The notes under the pieces: model-generated
The model's database searches: none
What the model was told of the DNA's origin: nothing
Seen by the model: the letters and a program-made list of their open reading frames with translations, nothing else
Assembly (NCBI RefSeq): GCF_000516985.1
Contig: NW_006917091.1
Location: forward strand, 5,576,518 to 5,640,517
Direction of reading: 5' to 3'
DNA length: 64,000 nt
Source: Pestalotiopsis fici W106-1
Lineage: Eukaryota; Ascomycota; Sordariomycetes; Amphisphaeriales; Sporocadaceae
Part shown: positions 23,121-35,494 of the stretch, in pieces
Numbering within the stretch: position 1 is the stretch's first letter
How the letters are laid out: each line of letters begins with the position of its first letter
Made by a program: the position numbers and the translations under genes

Positions 23121-25065
23121 TGAAGTCGTTCCGGACGGTCATTACATTCAGCGCGGTTGCGATGCTATCGTTGATGAGGAAGTCGGCGTTGAGTCTCCGA
23201 AACCTTGCCTAGGTTGGTACATCATGACCGGGTATTTTGAGAGGGGCGTTTGCATATCCGCTTCGTATTTCTTCTTTGTGTAGCTTGGATAACAGATTTA
23301 TGAACGACATGGTACAGGCAAGAGCGTCTACAGGACTGGAGATGATTACAAAAGCATTTCATGTCACACCGTTCATGACCCGCTTTGTCGTGCGCAAACA
23401 CTGATTGGGTCATGCGTTTGTCCCTTGATGCGGGTGGGGAGATTTCTCTCTCTTTCTTCCAATTGTCAGATTGTATATTCTATTTTGGCCACGGAAGTAG
23501 ATCAACGTATACATAGACCGGTCATGAGACAACCGATAAAAGTCTCGCGATTGATTTTCCTAGGTAGAAAATGGCCGTACAATGTCGCACGATAGCTTAT
23601 CGGTGGCTTATTACTTGTGTTGGACGAAACCCTGGATCTTGAGCGCGGAAATTTTCATACGGCACAGCGATGATCTTCTCATCGATGGTGGTATGCGGAG
23701 TGCATGTCGATCATCCATGGGGACAAAAGTCTTTGGTCCGTGGGCAGACCCGCACTGTTGGGCCGTATTGAACCCTGCGTATGGTTTTGTTACGCTACCC
23801 ACCCAGTTGAGGCCCGAGGGTTCTATTCCGAGGGTTAGGTCGCTTGTCATAGGGCGACGATGGCGTCTGAGCGAATAGAGAAAGAAACGTCTTCTGTGCA
23901 ACAGAGCGAGAAGCCTACCTTATAAACCGACATCTCTTGATTCACCTTGCGATTTACTTACCTGACTAGGGTTGCTATTCATCAACACACCATCAATCAA
24001 GACCTGTGAAACAATGGAGGCTCAACCCCGCTATCCTACCTACCCAGCTGCATACTAGGTTGGTCGGAACGGGTATGGATGCCGCAGTAAGTGGGTGTAC
24101 GGCGATGCAAATGGTGGTAGGCAAGTAGGCAACTGGTGTATACGAGCGTCTCCTACTGCCTTTTGAGATTTGATCAAATGATGCATGGTGCTGGTGATGA
24201 CTCGAGATCGCCATGGATTAGAGGGATCTACCTGAAAGTTTGCCGTCTTGTTAGATGTAGAGTTGCTTTAGGTTGTCGATCCTTCAACTCACGATCTCCA
24301 TACTATACTGCTTCCATCAGTGCTGTAGCACCGAAGAGTCAAGACATCCAATGCGTTATGTAGCCTTGAGAGTCACATGAGCGAGGGGCTGAGAGGCCAA
24401 GCGTTTACCGTAAACAAATCGGCAGGATCAAGCTCCCACGATCACTGTGTTCTGTAATATTACGCGTACTCTTCTTCTTATATTGACATACATTGACAGT
24501 TAGGAGCAACTTACTTCTTGTATACTTATTACTTTCCAAGTGATTCGCGTCAAGTCCAACTCTTCCTATAAAGCTTTCAAAACTGGTCGTCATACTGGTC
24601 TCATTCTCCAGAAATCAGACCCGGAGACCGACCGCAATCAGTTCAAAGAGAGGTCCGGGCTCTTTAAGCAACGAACTGCCGAAAATCCCCGGTGGATTAG
24701 GTCCCTTGCTTTGGTTGAAACCTGAATATCGCGTGGAAAATGGACTGATCCAGGCGGCCCAGTACACGAAGGGCTGCCAAATTTTTTTTTCTCACTCTTT
24801 TGAGAAAATTTGTTGACTGACATTGGAGGATTATTTTACCCCCCCTTAATTTGTGTGTCAGACAGCAAAAAGCTTCAAGGCGACATCCAAACGGAATTTT
24901 AGCCGTGCGGCACACTTTCAAGGTTGGAGGTGCATTCGAGCCGCCCAAGCAACTGAGACTCTGGGCGACCAGCCACTAAACAACGCTACTGGAGATCACC
25001 CGAAAGAGCGCAGAGAGGCCCCGGCTTCCCCCAGCTTGGAGCTCGAGGTGGTGCTACTACCTACC

Positions 25066-27227
25066 ATGGTACCGCGGAATGATGACCACCTGAGGCGACC
25101 GCCGCTCAACCATTTGCTGTCCATTCAGAGCACCGTGTCCAAACACTCATACCGCTCACACACCTCATCCTTTGAGGCCGACGATGAGTTCTCCTCAACG
25201 GACGACTCATACTCTGGCACCGACAGCATGACCCCACGCGCGAGTATCGACGAGGACGGGCGATCGTCCGGTGCCTATCCGGGGGAAGACACCCGCCCCA
25301 CGAGCAGCAAGGAGCTCCAAGGTTTCTATGCCTACGGGTTCGCCGCCGAAGTCTACGTGATATGTGGTGAGTCCTCCATGTCTGCTTAGTTTGCCTTGCC
25401 ATGGTTTTGCTGATGTGATTTTCCTGCAGCTATCTGTAAGTCCGAAACTTGATTCATGTCGCGTCGCATCGCTATCCAGTCTCGACAGTCGAGCTTGTGC
25501 GCCGCGCAAACCAAACCTTCTGCTCCGCAAGCCATCTTCAAGGTGTCTAAACACTGCTGACCAATGCGACGACAGCATCATTCATACCCATCCTGCTCGA
25601 AAGTCTCGCCAGGGAAAACGGCGTCCTCCTGTCCGACCGACAAACACCCTGCGGCGACAGCTCTGCTAGGAAAGGGAAGGCTAGCGATGGGCAGTGCATC
25701 GTGGAAATCCTGGGCATTGAAATCAACACTGCAAGCTTCGCCATGTACACATTCTCCATCAGTGTTCTACTGCAAGCCATATTGGTCGTCAGTATCAGCT
25801 GTGCTGCTGATCACGGCAATTACAGGAAGCGCCTACTCCTGACATTTGGCTGGATGGGAGGCATCTGCGTGATGCTGTACATATTCATTTCTAAGCAGGT
25901 GTACGTACTTGGGGCTCTGTTGGCTATTATATCCAACACGTCCTTTGGTGCTTCGTTTGTCCTTCTGAACTCTTTCCTCCCCCTTCTGGTTCGTCACCAT
26001 CCGAGGGTTCAGTATGCAGAAGGAATTCTTCACGACGAAACGAGCTCAGAATCGCAGAATGAAGATTACTCGGCGGACGAGGGACGCCCGTTGGACGAGG
26101 GAGACGCTGTTCAGCTTCCTACAGATGATAACAACTCGGAGTTTCACCAGCTCACGCGTACCTCAACCAAGTCAGAACTGACTTCCCTTGAGCTTCAATT
26201 ATCCACAGAGATTTCCTCCAAGGGGATTGGCATTGGCTATGGGGCCGCCTTGTTTGTTCAATGCGTATCCATCATGATTTTAGTAGCCATGAAGAGTTCG
26301 ACTTGGTCGCAAAGGGTTGTGCTCTTGTTTATTGGTTCTTGGTGGACGCTATTTACCATTCCTGCTGCTATGTGGCTTCGCCCGAGACCGGGGCCACCTC
26401 TACCGGACTTGCAGACCAAGGGCCGGTGGACTTGGCTGTCGTATACTTTATATGCGTGGAAGAATCTATTTCGAACAATCAAGTTGGCTCGACGTTTGGT
26501 GGACATTGTCCTCTTCCTTGCCGGATGGTTCTTGCTCTCGGATGCCGTTGCAACCACATCCTCCACTGCCATTCTATTTGCCAAGACCACGCTCGGCATG
26601 AAGCCATGGGCTTTGGGACTGATCAACGTCATTTCTACAACGACCGGTGTTATCGGCGCGTTCAGCTGGTCTTTCATTTCGAGGAGACTCAAGCTTCAGC
26701 CTCACAAGACCATTCTTGCTTGTATCGCGCTATTTGAAGTTATACCGCTGTACGGATTACTAGGATACTTGCCATTTGTGCAGAACTGGGGCGTGATTGG
26801 TTTACAGCAGCCCTGGGAGATGTACCCATTGGCGGCAGTCTACGGCTTGGTGCTCGGTGGCCTCAGTTCCTACTGCCGTTCTCTATACGGAGAGCTTATC
26901 CCGGCTGGGTCAGAGGCCGCATTCTACGCCCTGTATGCGATTACTGACAAGGGCTCAAGTGTCTTCGGACCAGCCATTGTCGGTGCCATTATCGACGCGT
27001 CTGGAGACATTCGCCCTGCTTTTTGGTTCCTGGCAGCACTCGTGGGTTTGCCTGCACCGCTCATCTACTTTGTCAATGTGGAACGTGGAAAACAAGAGGG
27101 CGAAAAACTTGCTGCCGTGATCAAGGGGTATAAAAGCCAGGCAGACCTGTCGACTGAGGATGCTCATACTGCAGATGAACGCCGCGGTATGCTCGCCGAA
27201 TATGAGAGAGATGAGAACGACAGGTGA
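25066..27227 (+). CDS. atg22: Autophagy-related protein 22 (vacuolar MFS effluxer)
   Basis: Three exons are proposed: 25066-25366, a 6-nt exon 25430-25435, and 25576-27227, giving 652 residues. After a Ser/Asp-rich N-terminus, the Atg22 signature runs across the junctions: [15 protein letters not shown], then a short linker, then [20 protein letters not shown], followed by [19 protein letters not shown]. About ten to twelve hydrophobic segments follow, with an acidic loop after the fourth or fifth (residues about 260-320) and a soluble C-terminal tail. Atg22 sits in the vacuole membrane and exports amino acids released by autophagy. The alternative model, one intron from 25367 to 25575, is also in frame but lacks two residues in a conserved spacing. 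Confidence 0.88.
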
Positions 27228-28003
27228 AGAGAGTAGTATATCAATGGTTTTGGCTATCCATGTAGTAATATATCTTTGCTCCTTGTCCATTACGACAACG
27301 ACAAATACCATTGACGCGTAATCTCAGACCTTTTGCGGCATGACCCCTAGACACGATAACGCCAGCATTGTCGAGAGGGAAAGCCCAAACCCCAACGGAT
27401 GGTACGGAATTGGTCAATCCATTGATTTTTATGTATAAATCAGAATTCCAGTCAAGATATGCACGTGTATTTGTCAACCGACTCCATGTTGGACTAATCA
27501 AAATATACATGAATTGTATTGAAGCAAGTGCCAGGATTAATCCCTGGCATTGGCACGTTGCGGCCTCGAGGGGGGCAATTGCTCCCCGCCACTAAATTTC
27601 TAGCGGGTTCGGTACATACGCGCTCAGATTACACCAAGAGCGAGAGGCCCGAATTCGTCAACAACCAAATGGATGTGCGCAGAAACTACGCAAACAAAAC
27701 ACAAATCGGCTACCGCGATTGCTGAGCAACGCAATCGCGTCCTGGTTTTCGCGGCTGCTTCTACTTGCTCAGTGTCACGCGCTCACAGTCCCAGGCTGCT
27801 TTTCGCGACGTCAATCGCGCCTATCATTGCTCGCGACCGCGTTTGCATGGAAAATTAGCATGTTTCCGAGCTAACACGAAACACCAACTTGTTGATCGCG
27901 TGCACTGCACAGCAGCACATCACAGCAGCACACTCAAGCACCTATCCAGATTCACAGCGAGTCCGCGCGATCGAGCGGCAATCTTACCAGTGGACTTGAA
28001 ATC
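27228..28003. other. Intergenic region
   Basis: No supported gene. It includes the Atg22 3' region and the promoter of the BAH-PHD gene, with several TCGCG words between 27.7 and 27.97 kb. Confidence 0.55.
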
Positions 28004-29394
28004 ATGGCTTCGGCGCGCAAACGGGCAAGGCCCGAGGGCGACAAGGAGGTCGAGGCCGACTGCACCTTCACAATTGAATATCCGAATCCTGGCAGCAAAG
28101 ATAACAAAGCCAAGAAGCGCAGGCGCACCGACTCGGCCTCCCCGGCGCCAGCACCCAAGGTGCCTTTTCAACCATCGCCGTTTGCGCCGCATGGAAGGTT
28201 CCTGAAAGATCCGAGTAATAACATGGACCGCCACTATAGAGTCTCGCCAGCTAAAGAATGGACCGACATGACGAGATACAACAGCTTTGTCCGTACGTGG
28301 ATCAATATCATGCTGGTTTCTGCGATGGCTAGATATGCTGACATTTGTTACAACAGTCAATGGCGTCAAGTACTTTGCCGAGGGCTTCATATTCGTCGCA
28401 AACAGATCCACCATCGACCAACCACGGAATCCAGGCCAGATTGTTAAGAATATGGACAAGTCACAAGAGGAATGGGTGGCACGCATTCTCGAAATCAGGG
28501 CAAAGGACGAGCACCATGTGTATGCCCGTGTGTACTGGATGTACTGGCCGGACGAGCTTCCAGAACGCTCGCGATATAATGGCAAGCACGTCAAGGGCAG
28601 ACAGCCATACCATGGACTACATGAGCTCATTGCTTCCAATCACAGTATGTTTCTCCTGCTGCCGATCCCCTTCTTGGATTAATGCTGACGTGGATTTTTA
28701 AGTGGATATCATCAATGTCGTTAGTGTGACTGCGCCGGCGACTGTGCAGCAATGGGACGAGGGGAACGAGGACGAGGTCCAGCCCGCGCTCTACTGGCGA
28801 CAGGCGCTTGATGTTCGTACTATGGAGCTCTCGTCTCTTGTGGAACGCTGTATTTGCAAGCAACCAGAAAACCCCGACAAACTATTGATCAATTGCAGTA
28901 ACAAGAAGTGTGGCGTCTGGCTTCATGCCGATTGTCTTGCTCACAAGACCCTCTTGGATACTTGGCAGCGGCTGGGGCCAGATAAGCCTCATATTGGGTC
29001 TGCTGCTGCAATCAAGCAAGAAACAGGCGCCGATGAGCCCAAACGATTACTCAGCCCTGATGAGATAGGGGCTGCGTCCACTGCACAGGCGTCGATTGAC
29101 GTCAAGATGGAGAAGGAGAACCCGACGAATGATCTCCCATCCTCGTCCACTATACGTTCAAAACAGAAAAGCGACATCATCACTATACCGACGGCATCTA
29201 AGAAACATCGCGGTCGCTCGAAGAACCTTACGAATTCCGAGACAGGTGAGCCATTTGGGTTCACTGCTGTCGTGTTTGAAGACCAAGAAAGCGCACCAGT
29301 AATTGAGATCACAGACCTGCGCAACATTGTGGGCGGTGAAAGCTCTTGGAAAGAATCACTCAAGTGTCTTGCCTGCGGCGAGGATATTCAGTAA
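28004..29394 (+). CDS. BAH-PHD chromatin reader, possibly EPR-1/BP1-like
   Basis: Three exons, 28004-28292, 28357-28644 and 28703-29394, phases 1 and 1, 422 residues. A basic N-terminus with nuclear-localisation-like KKRRR precedes a BAH domain at about residues 98-235; the typical core reads WVARILEIRAKDEHHVYARVYWMYWPDELP. A PHD-type cluster begins at 242: C-x-C, C257, C262, H267, C270. The last C-x2-C pair (Cys414, Cys417) lies at the extreme C-terminus. BAH-PHD proteins of this layout in Neurospora (EPR-1) and Fusarium (BP1) read H3K27me3 for Polycomb-type silencing. The assignment here rests on architecture only and another BAH-PHD paralogue is possible. Nuclear. Confidence 0.75.
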
Positions 29395-29837
29395 AGCCAC
29401 AACTACGTTACTGGTTTAAATACCCCACAACACGAAAGATGACGAGTGAAGAGCATTGCAAAAAAACTAGCTACTGCCTGAGCAAATCACTCAGTGGCAA
29501 GTTGTGCAGAAGCAAATGTCATACTTTCTTTCTCTTCACCATGTGGGAGCTTCACGCATTAGGGGACCCGAATTCTGCGTATTGATAGCCCACGGAGTTT
29601 TGCATTATACCCCCGGTTTGCGTATTATGGTTTTGTTGTGGTCTAGAGTTGATGCAGGGAAGGGTAGCGATACTTGTCAGGCATTCATTTGGCTGTACTT
29701 AGATGGTGGCTTCGTGCATATACAGATTCCCAATCCGTTGGACGAATAACATGGCAATTTCTTGAGTCTTTACTTCTCTACCAGAAACCACACCTTGAGA
29801 TCTTGACCGGACCAAACAAACAGTCACAGCCCCAAGC
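29395..29837. other. Convergent intergenic region
   Basis: 3' regions of the BAH-PHD gene and the P450 gene; nothing else seen. Confidence 0.6.
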
Positions 29838-31474
29838 CTACTTAGCTGCCAGCACCTTTGTCAGCCACTTCTCGTCTCTAGCCGTGAACTTGGCATCATA
29901 GAACCTAGGGTGTGCGACGAGCTGATTGTAAACGTCGGAGAAATGGATAGGGTCGATATTCGGCTTGCGCCCATCTCCTTCCTCGGGCTCGCAAAAGTCA
30001 AACGCCAAGATGATGCGGGTGAGAATGGCACAAATGAGCCGGTTACTAATGGCAACAGCTGGACAGATGCGCACGCCGGCGCCAAAGGTGAGGTGCGGCA
30101 AGGGATTGTCGTTGCCGACGAAGCGGTCCGCCCGGTACTCCCAGGCATCGTCGCCAAAGTGTGCCTGGTCATGGTTGGCCTCCTGCGCATTCATGATAAA
30201 GGTGATGCCCTCGGGAAAAACGACGTTGCCGTAGCGGATCTCTCGGTTTGTCCGTCTGGGCGTCGCGTAGGGAGTAAAGGTGAATTGCCTCAGCGTCTCC
30301 TTGTTGATGCTCTGGATCAGTGGCACCTTTTCTTCACGAAAGCACATTTGCCAGGCTTGGTCGCGGTCGCCGCCGTAGGCTTCGAGAATGGCGTCGTATG
30401 CTTTTTGTTGCGTCGCGCGTCCCTCGGGACTGGCTAGCCACGCCAGGGACTGGTAAACACCCGAGGCGACGGTATCGGGGGCGGCCTGCAGAAGAGATAG
30501 ACAGGTGCCATCAATCTCTTCGGGAGTCAAGCGATCTGCTCCCAGAGACGCAACTATGCAATCTACCGTCTCTCCTGACGCAACGCGATCGTGGAACTTT
30601 TGCATCAGGACGTCCCTGTGCTTGGACCTTCTTCTCTCCGCCTCGACCGTCTCGGAGTTGGATTCAGGGACCACACGGAGCAATGGGACAAAGTGTCGAT
30701 AGTTCTGGGTAGACGACCGCACAGCCGAGATGTCATTGATGGCTTTGATGAAATTGATCATGAAATCATTGTCGACTTCGCCGAAGCGGGCGCCGTAGGT
30801 CAATGACAAGGCGAGATCAAACGAGATCATCCGAAGCCAGGCGTACGTGTCCAGAGCAACGGCGCCGTTTTTGCCCTTTTCGTAGACGTCGCGGACCAGC
30901 TTTACCGACGACGGCTCGACCAAGTGCCAATACTTGGGCCAGCTCATCTTGCCCAGCGCCCTCATTGCCGCGGCGCGGCACTTGCGGATCTGCTCCGTCA
31001 TGGGCGAGCCCGTCAGGTCCACGCCCAGCTTCTCGACGAAGCCGGGCTGCGCGGGCCGGTGGATCATGGACTGCGACTGCCCGACCCAGAGGTCCTTGAT
31101 GGCGGCAAAGTCGGACACGATTACGGTCCGCTGGTCGCCCAGGCGGCATTGGACAATGGGCGAGTTGAGCCTCTGGCACCACGCTGTGAAGACGGTGGCA
31201 TCGTTCCTACCGGATCTGCCCCCGAGGAGGTGGAGGTGACCGATAAAGGGCAGGGCTCCGGGGACCTCTGGGACTCCCTTTACTCTGGAGAAGTTGCTGC
31301 GGTAGGATTCTCGCTGTATGACAATTAGTTTTCTTTTTATTCACCGAGACTTGAGATCATGCAAAGACGTACAATCAAGTATACCACGGCGAAAGTGATC
31401 AAGAGTGTTAAAACATTTTGCGAGGATAGAAGACCCTCCTTCAAATCAAATTCGATCCTGTGACTGGACGACAT
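29838..31474 (-). CDS. Cytochrome P450 monooxygenase, CYP504-like
   Basis: Two exons, 31373-31474 and 29838-31313, with a 59-nt phase-0 intron; 525 residues. Exon 1 gives a cytosolic start and an N-terminal membrane anchor (VLTLLITFAVVYLI), so the enzyme should sit in the ER. It continues with the proline-rich VPEVPGALPFIGHL. A degenerate I-helix reads AAPDT, and the ExxR pair is in KETLRQF. The heme loop reads FGAGVRIC with Cys near residue 451, but the next residues are PA instead of the usual xG. The overall pattern resembles phenylacetate hydroxylases (CYP504), from memory. The start is shared across a 755-bp divergent promoter with a flavin monooxygenase. Confidence 0.82.
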
Positions 31475-32229
31475 GATGAAGCATCATTGATTTCTATCAT
31501 TTCCAATAATAATAATAATTCGAAAAGAGCGCGAGCTGTTTTTTATATATTGTTTCTTGCGATAAGCTACAGAAAATCCTAGAACGACAGGGGCTTACAC
31601 CAGCATGATACCTGCATCCCACGGCGCCACTTGTTTTTACCATTCTCAAGGACCAGATTAGCAAGCATATCCCGCAACAAGATGTCCTTGTCCATCTGTA
31701 TACTGTTGCCCCCAAGAGCTCACTTCTCTCACCAGGTAAACTCCCGGCCCAAGTGCTACTTACTCCCCACCAGATAAGGTCTCCCCTCTAGACTTCTCCA
31801 CAAATACCTGACTATATGCGCCTCCATCGGCATCTGGACAAGATCCCGATACATGCTCAGATGGGGTACTACCCAATCATGTCATGGAATCAGATAAGCT
31901 CACTTTGAATATTGTACGGCGCTCATCCAATGCCTTTTTGCTATGCACGTAGGGCATGGAAACGAACCATTTACTTCCGTTCAAAAGAGGATCTTCAGCG
32001 GCTTCCGATATTGAATGCGGAAACTACTGCATATGCTCGGCCGGGTATAGTGGTCCGTAAATACTCTCGAATGATATCGCAAGACTCGGTATACGCCGGG
32101 GGACTGAAGACTTGAGTTGACATGATATCAAAAAATAAAAGCCGTTGCTACAATCAAGACTTTTGATTCTCGAACGCATCCTACGTACACCTGGACGTCC
32201 CAACATTCCATCTCATCGTCAAGGCCATC
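31475..32229. other. Divergent promoter region
   Basis: Shared 5' region of the P450 and the NtaA-like monooxygenase; no coding sequence supported. Confidence 0.6.
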
Positions 32230-33831
32230 ATGGCACCGCCCAAGCGTATTCAGCTATGTTTTCTCGAAACCGCCTGCACCGGGGGCTATATGGCTTCGGG
32301 CCAGTGGAAGTGAGATGGAACCCCCTCCAATTTTTCCTTTTTTGACTCCAATAAAAATTCCTGACAATTCTTTTGCAGACGCCCAGATGATGTCTCCTGC
32401 ACCAAGGACACATTAAAGTACTACACGGACCTGGCCAAGCTGGCGGACCGGGGCAAGATCAGCGCCATCTTCTTTGCCGACTGGTACGCCGGCTTTGACG
32501 TGTACGGCGGCAGCCTGGACGCGTGCCTGCGGTCCGGCCACCAGGTCGCGCACCTGGACCCCTTGCCCATTGTCGCGGCCATGGCGGCCGTCACCGAGTC
32601 CGTCGCCCTGGCCGTGACCATGAGCACGAGCTACGCCAACCCCTACGTCTTGGCCCGGCAGTTTTCGACCCTCGATCACCTCACGGGCGGGCGCTGCGCG
32701 TGGAATATCGTCACGTCGTGGTCAAAGAGTGCGGCCAATGCATTGGGCTTCGATGATGTGGTTCAACACGACGAGCGGTACGAGGTGGCGGATGAGTACA
32801 TGGATGTTGTCTACAAGTAAGTCAACTCTCCCCCCTTTGACCTTAAATTTGCAGTGCAACATGCTGAACAAACATGGTTCCTCTTGAAAAGACTGTGGGA
32901 GAGCTCGTGGGCACCCGACTCGATAGTCTGGGACAAGACCAACGGCCTCGCGTTCGACGCGTCAAAGATTCAAAAGATTGAGCACAAGGGCAAACACTTC
33001 CAAGTCAGCGGGCGCAACCAGGTGCACCCATCGCCGCAGCGAACGCCGGTCCTGTTCCAGGCGGGCACGTCGAAATCTGGCACTGCCTTTGCCAGCAAGC
33101 ACGCCGAGGCCATATTCCTAAACACGGCGTCGGTCGCGCAGGCCAAGGACGTGGTGGCCAGGCTCCGCGCCCAGGCGGCCGCCAACGGCCGCGATCCGGC
33201 CTCTGTGAAATTCTTTCCCTGCATCGTGCCCACCATCGGACGCACCGAGGCCGAGGCGCGGGCCAAGTACGAGGCGGCCCGGGCCCACGCGGATCCCGTG
33301 GCCGGGCTGGCGCAGTTCTCGGGCTACACGGGCATTGACTTCTCCCAGTTCCCGCTCGACGAGCCGCTGGACCTGAGCGACTCCAAGCAGGACCTGGCTA
33401 TCCAGAGCGTCTTCAAGAGCTTTGCGGCGTCGGGCGAGGCGTGGACCCCGCGCAGTCTGGGCATGCAGATGGCCCTCGGCGGGCTGCACCCTTGCCCCGT
33501 CGGCAGTGTGGAGCAGGTCGCAGACGTGTTTGAGACTTGGATCCGGGAAGCCGATGTTGATGGCTTCAACGTGGCGAGCATCACCAACCCTTCGAGCTGG
33601 GAGGATGTGGTGGATTTGTTGCGGCCAGAGCTGGTTCGCCGAGGCTTGATGTGGGACGACTACGACGTCCCAGGTGGAACGTTTCGGGAGAATTTGCTTG
33701 GCCAAAAGACGCTGAGGAATGACCATTATGGATCCAATTTCAAGTGGCAATCTGAAAAAGTCAAGTCAAACGGTACCAACGGTGCGCATAGTCATGACGA
33801 AAAGGAAGCTGGCATCTCAACTAGTAGTTAA
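32230..33831 (+). CDS. FMN-dependent luciferase-like monooxygenase (NtaA/SnaA/DszA family)
   Basis: Three exons, 32230-32309, 32379-32816 and 32892-33831; 485 residues. The TIM-barrel family motifs are clear: FFADWYAGFDVYGG, DPLPIVAAMAAVTESVALAVTMSTSYANPYVLARQFSTLDHLTGGR (shown across residues of exon 2), WNIVTSW, then VVYK-LWESSW across intron 2, and QAGTSKSG for flavin phosphate binding. These two-component enzymes use reduced FMN and O2 to oxidise chelators, thiophenes or pristinamycin-like substrates. The substrate here is unknown, and no flavin reductase lies beside it. It is divergent from the P450 and convergent (86 bp) with the Old Yellow Enzyme homologue, suggesting one pathway. Confidence 0.88.
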
Positions 33832-33917
33832 GAGCAGTCCATATAATATCAGCAGCAAGTATTTGCAAAGGTCCCGAAATGTCTGCACAAGGTTCTTTAT
33901 TTCTATTTCGCCAAGCT

Positions 33918-35226
33918 CTACGATGGTACTTTCTCCTCTTGCTCCTTTGCTTTCTCAAGGCCTTCCTCGTAGGTGGGATAGTTGGTGTATCCATTCTCGC
34001 GAATCCCGTCCCACGATCCGTAGAATCTACTACGATCGTACTCGGACAGGGGCAGGCCCTTTTGTATCCTCTCGGGCAAGTCAGGGTTGCTTGTAAAGCA
34101 TCTTGCAAAGACGACGCCATCGTAGCCCTTTTGCAGTGCCTCGCCGGCATTCTTCTCGTCCCAACCGCCACAGGAAATCACGGGAATGCCCTTGTTGGCC
34201 AGGATCTTTTTGAAGGGTTCATTGGAGACCTCGGGTAGACTCCAGGACTTGTAGAATCCGTCCTTTTCAGCTTCCGAGTCGATGCGGTCAAATCTCGGTT
34301 CAATAAAGTGTGCATAGGATAACTTTTCGGCAGAATACGTGTCTGCAAGTTGCTGACACAGGTAAGACCACGTCTCTACACGCTCTGCGCCGCGTGTATG
34401 TTGATAGAGGCCGGTGGGCTCCAGGCGGATACCGACATTGGAAGCGCCAATTGCTTCTGCAAGCGCCGCCGTAAGTTCCAGGACGAATCTGCTTCGCTTT
34501 TCTGGCGAGCCACCATACTCATCTGTCCGAGTGTTGATGTTGGAGTGCAAGAACTGATCCAACACTACAATGCGATTAGTATGCATCTCTCTCATATTTT
34601 CGAATGGGATGCTGCTTACAATTACCATTTCCACCATTGATCTCAATACCATCGAACCCGATCTCGATTGCCAATTTCGCAGCAGAAACAAAATCGCCAA
34701 TGGTCTTCTTGATCTGCTCATGAGTCATGGCAATTGGAGGGTGGTCCTGGTAGGCAATCTTTTCTTTGGTGAACGGGGTTCTGAATGGGAACTTTTCATC
34801 AGTGTCCCATGGCGTAGCCGAGGAACTAAAGGGGCCAGCTCCTGAGAATTGTGGAATGGTCGCTCGTCCCGCGTGCCAGAGTTGAGCGTAGATGTAACCA
34901 CCCTTTGCATGCACCGCCTCGACAACCTTTTTCCAGCCTGGGACCTGAGATTGATCAAACAAGCCGGGGACGTTGGGCATGCCGCTGGCCTCAATCGAAG
35001 GAGGGACACCTTCAGTGATCAAGAGGCCGCCCGGTGACGCTCGCTGTCCGTAGTACAGGGCGACGAGATCATCGGCCAGCCATGTTCGGTTTGGTGCCTC
35101 TGGTGTACCCGCAGCCAATGGTACACCTCTGTTCCGCGTCATGGGCGCCATGATGATGCGGTGTTTGAGCTCGATGCGCCCATTGGCGATCTTGAGCGGG
35201 GTGAATAGGCTCTCCGTGGCACTCAT
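33918..35226 (-). CDS. Old Yellow Enzyme family flavin oxidoreductase (atypical active site)
   Basis: Two exons, 34620-35226 and 33918-34564, with a 55-nt intron (GTAAGC...TTGTAG); 417 residues. I chose this donor over a GTAATT 6 nt upstream because it restores the family block GGNGNLLDQFLHS. FMN-barrel features include FTPLKIANGRIELKHRIIMAPMTRNRG with the conserved Thr, GGYIYAQLWHAGRA, and VISCGGWD near the phosphate site. In OYE1 the block after EI/V is H191-x-x-N194-x-Y196; here it is Asn197, Asn200 and Asn202. The substrate-binding His and proton-donating Tyr are therefore both Asn. It may reduce an unusual alkene, act on another substrate, or be catalytically altered. Confidence 0.85.
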
Positions 35227-35494
35227 TGTGGTTGTTGAGTCTTTTTTTTCCTTCGTCAAAACCTCCTTGCAGCCGCAAAAACAAATACCAGGCTTAAATT
35301 TTTACAATTTGACTTATAAGAAGGTTTTGCTCTTTTGATGTTCAAGTTCTTAGTCTCACAACCATCGCAAGTTCCGACGGCACTATACGGAATACTAGAC
35401 GGCTATCGCCATAACCGACTGCGATCGCATCATCCGATCCGCTATCGGGGACCCACCAAACGCCCGGCACCTTATCTCAGGCACAATAAGCACT

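Larger units (their letters stand above)
22743..25065. other. 2.3-kb intergenic region
   Basis: It contains the xylanase promoter on the left and the Atg22 promoter on the right. No supported gene between; open frames near 23.6-23.9 kb are unrecognisable. Confidence 0.55.

Noticed and set aside
24013..24057. Start codon after a promoter-like leader encoding MEAQPRYPTYPAAY then stop
   Set aside because: The leader looks gene-like, but the frame closes after 14 codons and I could not find a convincing intron to extend it.
34620..34626. Alternative intron donor GTAATT at 34625 for the Old Yellow Enzyme gene
   Set aside because: It is in phase but deletes two residues from the conserved GNGxLLDQF block; the GTAAGC donor at 34619 fits both consensus and family spacing.
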